From an uncultured Sulfurovum sp. (GTDB lineage: Bacteria; Campylobacterota; Campylobacteria; Campylobacterales; Sulfurovaceae), in NCBI GenBank assembly GCA_947313765.1, contig CAMZNQ010000200.1, positions 1 to 11,914 of the forward strand: a stretch of 11,914 bases of DNA, in the 5' to 3' direction. Below, piece after piece: positions 6,506-11,914 of this stretch (the stretch's first letter is position 1; each line of letters starts with the position of its first letter). Both the position numbers and the translations under genes were made by a program. The notes below the pieces were generated by a model, which worked only from the letters and a program-made list of their open reading frames with translations, ran no database searches and was not told the DNA's origin.

Positions 6506-7188
6506 CTAATGGTGCTATCTTTATAGCCGATTCCCACTATCCACACCATGGAGATACTTTTTTAAAGATACTTCAACAAATAGAAAAAAAAGATATAAAC
6601 CCTACTCAACTCTTCTTGATGGGAGATATATTTGACCTACTCTTTGGATATAATCAATATATCCAAACATTTTCAAAACCTGCCATAGATTTACTTCAAA
6701 AACTATCTTTAGATTTAGAGATAATCTATATAGAGGGAAACCATGACTTCTGTTTAAAAGATATATTTCCAAAGATAAAAGTCTATAGTAGAAAAGAGCA
6801 ACCCGTAGAGTATCTATTGGGAGAAGATAAAATATACCTATCGCATGGAGATAGATACGCAACAGGTTCACTATACTCTCTATACTCAAACATACTAAGA
6901 AATAAAACAACTCTTACTCTTCTAAAACCCTTTGAAAAACAGATTATAGACCATCGTATGAAAAAACTAAAAGCAAAAAAGATATGTAAAGAGTTTAAAA
7001 ACCATAAAAAAAAGTTTGATACCATAATCTCACACTATCCTAAAGAATCTATCATCATTGAGGGGCATTTTCATCAAGGATTGATACATAAAAACTATAT
7101 CTCTCTACCCTCTTTAGCTTGTCAAGGTAAAATTACCCTTGTCGAAGATGGAGAACTTAAGTTTTACACTCCAACTGTACAACCATAG
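6490..7188 (+). CDS. UDP-2,3-diacylglucosamine diphosphatase-like metallophosphoesterase (LpxH type)
   Basis: Calcineurin-type phosphoesterase of 232 residues. The two-metal motifs appear in order: ADSH at 13-16, GDIFD at 45-49, GNHD at 83-86, SHGD at 118-121, and GHFH near the C-terminus. Length and motif spacing fit LpxH, which cleaves UDP-2,3-diacylglucosamine to lipid X and UMP on the inner face of the cytoplasmic membrane in lipid A synthesis. Classical LpxH has GNRD where this protein has GNHD, so substrate is inferred rather than shown, and another phosphoesterase activity is possible. The start is GTG at 6490, inside the perR gene; no ATG is available in frame before the first motif and the ribosome site is weak (GGA at 6476-6478), suggesting coupling to perR translation. 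Its 3' end overlaps the opposing apaH gene by 32 bases. Confidence 0.75.
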   Translation: MSREIANGAIFIADSHYPHHGDTFLKILQQIEKKDINPTQLFLMGDIFDLLFGYNQYIQTFSKPAIDLLQKLSLDLEIIYIEGNHDFCLKDIFPKIKVYSRKEQPVEYLLGEDKIYLSHGDRYATGSLYSLYSNILRNKTTLTLLKPFEKQIIDHRMKKLKAKKICKEFKNHKKKFDTIISHYPKESIIIEGHFHQGLIHKNYISLPSLACQGKITLVEDGELKFYTPTVQP

Positions 7189-7993
7189 GCTCTTGGGTAT
7201 CTATCCTTGCTATGGTCATTCTTCTACCCCAAAGACAACCTGTATCTAAACACAATACATTGCTATCATGATAATATTTAAAAGATGTACCATTAACAAG
7301 TGTTGACCAGTGACCAAATAGTATCTTTAGTGGAATATCTTTACGAGATGGACAAGCAAACCATGGATGTAAGTTTTTATATAAATTTTTAGTAACAGTA
7401 GCAGAGCCTTTCTGTTTAAAATCTAATGTTCCATCTTGCTCACAAAAACGCATACTAATAAATGAATTTAAAATATATTTATCTATATCTAAAGATTTTG
7501 ATTTTGAATTAAACTTATTTGAACTAATCTTCTTCATATGTTTTAACCATGCTTTGTAGTTATGCCCTTGCAATCTTCTCTCTATTCTTGAAGCATATCT
7601 AATTGCCATACCCAAATCAAATTGAGGAGAGATACCTGCATGAGCCATAACATAACCCAATCTATAGTCAATATGTAAAAATGGTTGATGTCGTAACCAA
7701 TCTATAAGCTCTTTTGCATTTGGTGCATCTAAAATGGGTTGGATTGTTCTATTTGGCTTTTTTATCCCTGCATAAGCAGATATGAGTGCTATGTCATGAT
7801 TGCCTAAAACAACTTTTACCGAATTTCGTATGGAGTAGAGATAGTTAAGTGTCTCTAGTGACTTATCTCCACGATTTACTAAATCTCCTGCTACCCAAAG
7901 TTTATCTTTTTCAGGATTGAAACCTATCTTTTTTAATATCTTTTGAAATGCATCAAAACACCCTTGAATATCGCCTATTGCCCAAACTGCCAT
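7157..7993 (-). CDS. apaH: Symmetrical bis(5'-nucleosyl)-tetraphosphatase
   Basis: Hydrolyses diadenosine tetraphosphate to two ADP and, in E. coli, removes NpnN caps from RNA. The 278 residues run collinear with E. coli ApaH (about 280). Phosphoesterase motifs are GDIQGC at 7-12 (Gln where E. coli has His, a common ApaH variant), GDLVNRG at 36-42, GNHD at 64-67, MAHAG at 116-120, and FGHW followed by LDTGCLWG near the end. GGAG at 7999-8002, five bases before the ATG, is a clear ribosome site. The start overlaps the stop of the upstream glycosylase gene by one base (TAATG), so the two are coupled. Last gene of the minus-strand unit. Confidence 0.95.
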   Translation of the reverse strand: MAVWAIGDIQGCFDAFQKILKKIGFNPEKDKLWVAGDLVNRGDKSLETLNYLYSIRNSVKVVLGNHDIALISAYAGIKKPNRTIQPILDAPNAKELIDWLRHQPFLHIDYRLGYVMAHAGISPQFDLGMAIRYASRIERRLQGHNYKAWLKHMKKISSNKFNSKSKSLDIDKYILNSFISMRFCEQDGTLDFKQKGSATVTKNLYKNLHPWFACPSRKDIPLKILFGHWSTLVNGTSFKYYHDSNVLCLDTGCLWGRRMTIARIDTQEPMVVQLECKT

Positions 7994-8469
7994 TAAATCT
8001 CCAGTAACTCTCTATATTTTTCTAACTTTCTCTCAAAACTCATCTTTGCATAAGCTGGAGATGGAGAGGGTAGATATATTGTCTCAATCTCTAAATGGTC
8101 AAAATGCATCTTAAATAGTCTCTCTGCCAAACGGCCTGTAAAGGCTACGCTCTCTATGGTCGGATTCTCTTCTAAAAATTGGGCTATACTATTTACCTCT
8201 ATATCTTCAAGTGAACTATCTAGTGAATCATCTCTCACACAACTCTTTACCATATCCCAAAGGGCTATCTTTGAAACTTTTAATAGCCACATCTTCTGGT
8301 CAAGGTTATTTATTGGATAAGCTGTTAATTGAGATAGTATCTTCCAAAATTGATTTCGTGGATGAGCATAGTAGAAACTATTTTCAAATGATTTAAGAGA
8401 TGGAAATGAGCCTAAAATCAATATTTTACTATCTTTAAATACGATTGGGTCAAATGGGTGTTCAATCAT
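7993..8469 (-). CDS. DNA-deoxyinosine (hypoxanthine) glycosylase, UDG family 6 type
   Basis: Small DNA repair enzyme of 158 residues in the uracil-DNA glycosylase superfamily. Diagnostic segments are LILGSFPSLKS at 17-27 (motif 1 region), YAHPRNQFW at 34-42, with Asn39 the likely catalytic residue, FTGRLAE in the core, and LPSPSPAYA at 133-141 (motif 2 loop). This combination is that of the hypoxanthine-DNA glycosylase family, which excises deoxyinosine formed by adenine deamination. The canonical uracil glycosylase GQDPYH motif is absent, so it is not Ung. Its ATG overlaps the stop of the upstream DUF4282-like gene (ATGA), with a GAGG further upstream. Activity on inosine rather than uracil or another lesion is inferred from family. 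Confidence 0.85.
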   Translation of the reverse strand: MIEHPFDPIVFKDSKILILGSFPSLKSFENSFYYAHPRNQFWKILSQLTAYPINNLDQKMWLLKVSKIALWDMVKSCVRDDSLDSSLEDIEVNSIAQFLEENPTIESVAFTGRLAERLFKMHFDHLEIETIYLPSPSPAYAKMSFERKLEKYRELLEI

Positions 8470-8780
8470 CTTATAGTTAACCTCATTAGAGCATCATGCA
8501 TATCAAAATATGCAATCATAAATTCAAATATCATACGCCAAAAAATCTCCATAGCCAAAAAACTAAATATAAAAAGAGCTATAAAAACAACTCTTTGAAC
8601 AAAAGAAATTTTATCTTTTAAGATCTTTTTTATTCTTAAAGAGAACTCTAAAAAGTATCTATCTCTAATCCATAAAATAAATAAAAACGAAAATATGGGA
8701 ATGATAACTGCACCGATATAGTAAAAAACTATTAAAAAAAATGGAGTTATAAAACTCTTAAATGTTAAAAAATCTATCAT
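8466..8780 (-). CDS. DUF4282-like small membrane protein
   Basis: A 104-residue inner-membrane protein with hydrophobic segments at about 12-38 and 62-93 separated by a basic loop (RIKKILKDK). The opening FLTFKSFITP and the ending WRMIFEFMIAYFDMHDAL match my memory of DUF4282 proteins, which start FLxFxxMITP and finish WRxxxExxIxxFxIxxxL; this is a recollection, not a search result. Function of the family is unknown. It starts 3 bases after mlaF and overlaps the glycosylase gene by 4 bases, so it is translated as part of the same unit. A role with the transporter ATPase next door is possible but unproved. Confidence 0.7.
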   Translation of the reverse strand: MIDFLTFKSFITPFFLIVFYYIGAVIIPIFSFLFILWIRDRYFLEFSLRIKKILKDKISFVQRVVFIALFIFSFLAMEIFWRMIFEFMIAYFDMHDALMRLTIR

Positions 8781-8783
8781 ATC

Positions 8784-9593
8784 TTAATCACTAAATTGAA
8801 TTGGTCCTTTTCCACTTCCACTAAGAAGCTGTTGCACATATGGATTTTTTGTATTATTGAACTTCTCATTTGTAGCCCACTCAATAATCTCTCCCTCAAA
8901 TAGAAAGGCTAAATAGTCAGCAGATTTAAAGCTCTCTTTCATATCATGAGTAATAAGAACAGATGTAACCCCAAGCTCTTTTTGAAGCTTTAAAATGAGT
9001 TGCGTAATCAAATCACTTGTGATTGGGTCAAGCCCACTTGTTGGTTCATCATAGAGTATGATTTTAGGCTCCATAATGATAGCCCTTGCCAAACCTGCTC
9101 TCTTACGCATTCCTCCACTAAGCTCATTTGGTGCTAGTTTAGCAACTCTTTTTGCATCTAAGCCTGTCATGCTTAACATCTTTAAAACAAGTGCCTCTAT
9201 CTCTTTTTCAGACAAATCTTTACGATGTTCACGAAGGGGAAAAGCAACATTGTCAAAGATGTTCATACTATCAAACATAGCTCCATCTTGAAAAAGATAA
9301 CCTATGTTTTTACGAACCTCTCTAAGCTCCTTTTCACTACAACTATCTACCCTAACACCATCTACAAGAATCTCTCCAGATGTAGGTTTCATTAAGCCTA
9401 CTATGTGCTTGATAATGGTCGATTTACCTCCACCTGAAAGCCCCAAAATAACAGTTGTTGAGCCTTTTGGAAATATTAGATTTACATCTTTTAAAACCTC
9501 TTTAGCTCCAAAAACCTTTTGAAGATGTTTTATCTCTATAAGTGGATTCTCCTCATCAAACTCCATCTTCTCTTTTGTTGAGTCTATAAACAT
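8784..9593 (-). CDS. mlaF: MlaF-type ABC transporter ATP-binding protein
   Basis: ATPase of the Mla/MCE phospholipid transport system, which moves lipids between outer and inner membrane with the permease MlaE and the MCE protein MlaD. The 269 residues contain Walker A GLSGGGKST (51-59), Q-loop Gln102 in LFQDGAMFDSMNIFDNV, signature LSGGM (158-162), Walker B IILYDEPTSGLDP (178-190) and switch His216 in THD. The LFQ-x-GALF/DSMxVxENV wording is typical of MlaF and its plant homologue TGD3, and Campylobacter IamA is of this type. The first ATG follows the upstream stop with no gap and has a poor ribosome site; an ATG nine codons on is an alternative start. No MlaE or MlaD gene adjoins it in the window, so those partners must lie elsewhere. 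Confidence 0.9.
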   Translation of the reverse strand: MFIDSTKEKMEFDEENPLIEIKHLQKVFGAKEVLKDVNLIFPKGSTTVILGLSGGGKSTIIKHIVGLMKPTSGEILVDGVRVDSCSEKELREVRKNIGYLFQDGAMFDSMNIFDNVAFPLREHRKDLSEKEIEALVLKMLSMTGLDAKRVAKLAPNELSGGMRKRAGLARAIIMEPKIILYDEPTSGLDPITSDLITQLILKLQKELGVTSVLITHDMKESFKSADYLAFLFEGEIIEWATNEKFNNTKNPYVQQLLSGSGKGPIQFSD

Positions 9594-10076
9594 CTATCTT
9601 AGAGCTTTCTTTAGATTTAAAATCAAAAGTGATAATGCAGAAAAAGCAAATAGTTTAAAATCTAACTCACTAGCAAAATGAACATTTTTAAACTTTTCAC
9701 TCTGCGTTACCACCTCTCCTTGAAGTTGCATAGATATAATATCTGGAATATAGAACCCACTAAAAAGTAGACCACTACTAGCAAAGAAAAATAGGGAAAT
9801 AAGAGTCCATCTATCACTCTCAAAACTCTTCCATTTAGTAGCTTCGTAAAATAGTGCAAAAAAGACTACAATGGTAACAAAAGTTCCTAACTTATCAAAA
9901 TTGGAGGTCATAAGTAGCCCCTCTTGAAAGTTAGATATTATCTCTCCACCAAAAAAGGTTTCAGAGTGAAAAATGGTAGGAGCAACTACAGCTCCAGCAT
10001 ATATGGTAGCACCAAAAACAGCCCCTAGCATAACTATGTATCCTATTGTCATTACTTTAAATATTTTTTTTGTCAT
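9594..10076 (-). CDS. DUF4149 four-helix membrane protein
   Basis: A 160-residue inner-membrane protein with four hydrophobic segments at about 9-33, 62-79, 90-110 and 139-155. The GAVVAPTIF segment at 28-36 and NFDKLGTF at 59-66 fit the DUF4149 family (related to TMEM205), whose function is unknown. GAGG at 10086-10089, nine bases before the ATG, marks the start. The stop codon is immediately followed by the mlaF ATG, so the two are likely co-translated. A role beside the lipid transporter is guesswork. Confidence 0.8.
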   Translation of the reverse strand: MTKKIFKVMTIGYIVMLGAVFGATIYAGAVVAPTIFHSETFFGGEIISNFQEGLLMTSNFDKLGTFVTIVVFFALFYEATKWKSFESDRWTLISLFFFASSGLLFSGFYIPDIISMQLQGEVVTQSEKFKNVHFASELDFKLFAFSALSLLILNLKKALR

Positions 10077-10099
10077 CTTCTTTTTCCTCTATTTAATTA

Positions 10100-10747
10100 T
10101 TACTTTTGAAATTTTACATTTCTTAAAAAATCATCTATTAAATTAATCCAATTATCCATTAACTTAGTTACTAATTCAATATATTTTTGAATATCCTCTA
10201 AATTTTCGATAACTATTGAATTTTTTTCTCCATGTGCTATTTTATTTCTAATATCTACTAATTTAAATAATTCTTGAAGTTCATTGCAAGAAAAAAACTC
10301 TTCTATATCAAAAATTCCAAAATTTACACACAACTCTTTCAAAACCCTATCATTTAAATTTGATTTTGTATCAATTTTTATTTTTGAAAATTTAACTTGT
10401 TTATCTAATTCCTCTAACAATATTTTAGAATGCTTCATCTGCTTCTTAAAATCTTCACTCTGCTTTAAATTTTTTATCTTTTCAGATAGAGACCAGACTA
10501 ATAATTCTTGGCTGATATTAGAAGGTTGAATATTTTTTGTATCTAAAAATTTTAATAACGATTTTAAAATACTTTTTACAAAACCTTCCCAAATAGAATA
10601 AATAGTCGGAACACTAGATTGAAGAAAAAACTTTTTTTCATCTTCTGTTATTAACTTTAAGTATATCTTTTTAATTAATGCTAATTCTTGAATTCTCCAT
10701 TCTATATGTTCTTCAACTAAACTTTCAAGGAATTCATTATCACTCAT
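10100..10747 (-). CDS. HEPN-domain protein (MAE_28990-like), putative RNase/toxin partner of DUF262
   Basis: All-helical protein of 215 residues. Near the C-terminus RNKIAH at 167-172 is the R-x4-H motif that forms the RNA-cleaving site of HEPN domains; an N-terminal helix with WEGF at 53-56 supplies the conserved acidic residue. The overall plan, with YSIWEGFVK early and a late DIRNKIAHG, is that of the MAE_28990/MAE_18760-type HEPN family. HEPN proteins of this kind are usually RNases in toxin-antitoxin, abortive infection or restriction systems; cleavage here is inferred. Its ATG directly follows the DUF262 stop (TAG-ATG), so the two are tightly coupled and probably act together. Base composition is strikingly AT-rich: 12 and 13 G+C in two sampled 60-base stretches (10141-10200, 10321-10380). 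A non-catalytic HEPN adaptor is an alternative. Confidence 0.75.
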   Translation of the reverse strand: MSDNEFLESLVEEHIEWRIQELALIKKIYLKLITEDEKKFFLQSSVPTIYSIWEGFVKSILKSLLKFLDTKNIQPSNISQELLVWSLSEKIKNLKQSEDFKKQMKHSKILLEELDKQVKFSKIKIDTKSNLNDRVLKELCVNFGIFDIEEFFSCNELQELFKLVDIRNKIAHGEKNSIVIENLEDIQKYIELVTKLMDNWINLIDDFLRNVKFQK

Positions 10748-11779
10748 CTAAAAAATCTCTAAAGCTCTAAGAATTCTATCTTGTGTTCTCGTTTCTCTTT
10801 TTTTATTTGTTATCTCTTTATATGCTTTATCTTCCTTTAACTCATCAACCTTTTTTTGAAAATCAATAGGGTTATCTTTATATATATCAAACTTTTCTCG
10901 TAAAACATAAGTCAACGTATCATACATATTTTTTGTAATATGTCCATTTTTGGCTTTAAAAATATCTGTTCCAAACTTTTCGTTTATAAATGAAATTATC
11001 TTAATAAACTCACTTTTTTCTTGCTCTTCATTAAAGTTATTCATGTCACTATTAATATTCATATAATTATCTAAATGACTTCTTACCCCATCTTTCATCT
11101 CTATAGAATTTTTAAAAGCAAAATATCTTAATACTAACTCTGACAAGTACATGGTTTCTTTTTGTTTATCACTAGGCTTCATTAATGAGACAAAAGTTTC
11201 ATTATCTGCTAATTTATTTAAGAAACTATTAAATTTTCCAGAGTAAATTGCATTTCGCATCTCTTGTTCACTTAAACCTTCAGAAGTTGTATTTAAACGC
11301 TTAAATAATTCATATTTCATTTCAGAATCAGCATTTCGATTAAGAATTTCTACTCCTAAAGTTGCTCTTTTAAGCATTAATTTTAATTTTAAACTAATTA
11401 TATTTATAGTTACTTTATCTAATTCAGGTATAATTTTACCTGCCAGCAGTGTAAGGTTATTTTTATCAGCTGTAACATTCTCTAAAATTCCAAAAAAAGA
11501 CAATACCGTAGAAATTCTTTGTAATCCATCAACAAGTTCCCAAACCCCTTCTTGATTCTCAAAAACAAAAATAGGAGGAATAGGTATACCTAAAAGTATA
11601 GATTCAATAAGGTTTGTTTGCTTTTCTTTATCCCATCTAAAAGACCTTTGAAAATCAGGATTAATTTGAATTTCTCCTTCTTTATACATATTCATAATTT
11701 CTCCAAAAGACATTGTTAACCTATCTGTTCTAAAACTTTTTGTATGCTCTAAAATTATCTCTTCTAAATTCTTACCCAT
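10748..11779 (-). CDS. DUF262 (GmrSD N-domain/ParB-Srx fold) protein
   Basis: Protein of 343 residues with an N-terminal DUF262 domain: PDFQR at 41-45 with W49, ESILLGIPIPPI at 59-70, and DGLQRIST at 84-91, the family's DGQQR-x-x-T nucleotide-binding/hydrolysis motif with Leu for the first Gln. LFKRLNTTSEGLSEQEMRNA later in the chain is also typical. There is no C-terminal DUF1524 HNH nuclease, so unlike the GmrSD type IV restriction enzyme this protein lacks its own DNA-cutting domain. The effector is more likely the HEPN protein encoded immediately after. A TTG at 11821 would extend the frame, but ATG at 11777-11779 with GGAG seven bases upstream (11787-11790) is the better start. That start lies inside the end of prmC (8-base overlap). 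AT-rich: 12 G+C in 60 bases at 11341-11400. Confidence 0.85.
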   Translation of the reverse strand: MGKNLEEIILEHTKSFRTDRLTMSFGEIMNMYKEGEIQINPDFQRSFRWDKEKQTNLIESILLGIPIPPIFVFENQEGVWELVDGLQRISTVLSFFGILENVTADKNNLTLLAGKIIPELDKVTINIISLKLKLMLKRATLGVEILNRNADSEMKYELFKRLNTTSEGLSEQEMRNAIYSGKFNSFLNKLADNETFVSLMKPSDKQKETMYLSELVLRYFAFKNSIEMKDGVRSHLDNYMNINSDMNNFNEEQEKSEFIKIISFINEKFGTDIFKAKNGHITKNMYDTLTYVLREKFDIYKDNPIDFQKKVDELKEDKAYKEITNKKRETRTQDRILRALEIF

Positions 11780-11914
11780 TTTTATTCTCCATTTCAAACT
11801 CAATAAAAAACCCTCTATCAAACCCAGCCAAGTCTTTGTAAAATTTATAATATTCTACACCAATTTCATTAAAAAATTGTCTCATTGGCTCTTTTTGGTC
11901 ATAGCCCATCTCAC
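11772..11914 (-). CDS. prmC: 3' end of PrmC, release factor glutamine methyltransferase (partial)
   Basis: Reading the minus strand, the frame ending in TAA at 11772-11774 is open for 46 codons to the window edge. Its sequence includes EMGYDQKEPMRQFF, then FYKDLAGFDRGFF, then a short charged tail. The IGYDQ...KDLAGxDR pattern is the C-terminal end of PrmC/HemK, which N5-methylates the GGQ glutamine of peptide-chain release factors 1 and 2. The catalytic NPPY motif would lie outside the window. The last 8 bases overlap the DUF262 gene, and the GGAG used by that gene lies within the last prmC codons. The final residues (about IEFEMENKNG) run past the usual family end, possibly a tail acquired or reshaped at the junction with DUF262. 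Confidence 0.75.
   Translation of the reverse strand, partial: EMGYDQKEPMRQFFNEIGVEYYKFYKDLAGFDRGFFIEFEMENKNG

Noticed and set aside
7154..7163. Palindrome AACTTAAGTT as a regulatory site
   Set aside because: It lies within two overlapping coding ends and is short; coding constraint or chance explains it.
11780..11821. TTG start for the DUF262 protein
   Set aside because: No ribosome site there; GGAG seven bases before ATG 11779 is far better.
1..11914. CRISPR arrays, tRNA/rRNA genes, insertion sequences, attachment sites
   Set aside because: I looked for spaced repeats, cloverleaf-like arms, transposase motifs and flanking direct repeats and saw none.

Overview
The window looks like chromosomal DNA of a low-GC member of the Campylobacterota (Sulfurimonas/Sulfurovum/Arcobacter-like; genus not resolvable by eye). 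The support is a Campylobacter-type 198-residue AhpC/TSA peroxiredoxin next to a PerR-type Fur protein, a UbiD-family decarboxylase of the futalosine menaquinone route, AT-rich extended -10 promoters without clear -35 boxes, and short intergenic gaps. No RNA gene, insertion sequence or CRISPR array was seen, and no gene-free stretch exceeds about 75 bases.

Plus strand, 1-7188. The 3' part of ftsZ is followed 5 bases later by a secreted NodB-type polysaccharide deacetylase. Next come a DUF3365-type lipoprotein with one CxxCH haem motif, the menaquinone decarboxylase mqnL, a lipoprotein whose start codon is missing inside a run of 19 A, the peroxiredoxin ahpC, a perR-like regulator, and an LpxH-type metallophosphoesterase that overlaps perR by 16 bases. 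ahpC-perR reads as a peroxide-stress pair: sensor residues are visible in PerR and there is an AT palindrome over the ahpC -10 box.

Minus strand, 11914-7157. Eight genes run in one direction with gaps or overlaps of 0-23 bases: prmC (only its 3' end is in the window), a DUF262 (ParB/sulfiredoxin-fold) protein, a HEPN-domain protein, a DUF4149 membrane protein, an MlaF-type lipid-transport ATPase, a DUF4282-like membrane protein, a family-6-type DNA (deoxyinosine) glycosylase and apaH. The last gene converges on the plus-strand unit, with a 32-base overlap of coding ends.

The most unusual content is the DUF262-HEPN pair at 10100-11779. It is markedly more AT-rich than its neighbours, has the architecture of a nucleotide-sensing or defence/toxin module, and sits without visible scars between the housekeeping gene prmC and the DUF4149-mlaF block. 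It is translationally coupled to prmC and so apparently depends on the housekeeping promoter. Other points for a second look are the A19 tract replacing a start codon, and two inverted repeats (mqnL, ahpC) whose right arms cover the ribosome binding site and whose left arms overlap or lie upstream of the -10 box, so that only read-through transcripts could fold.
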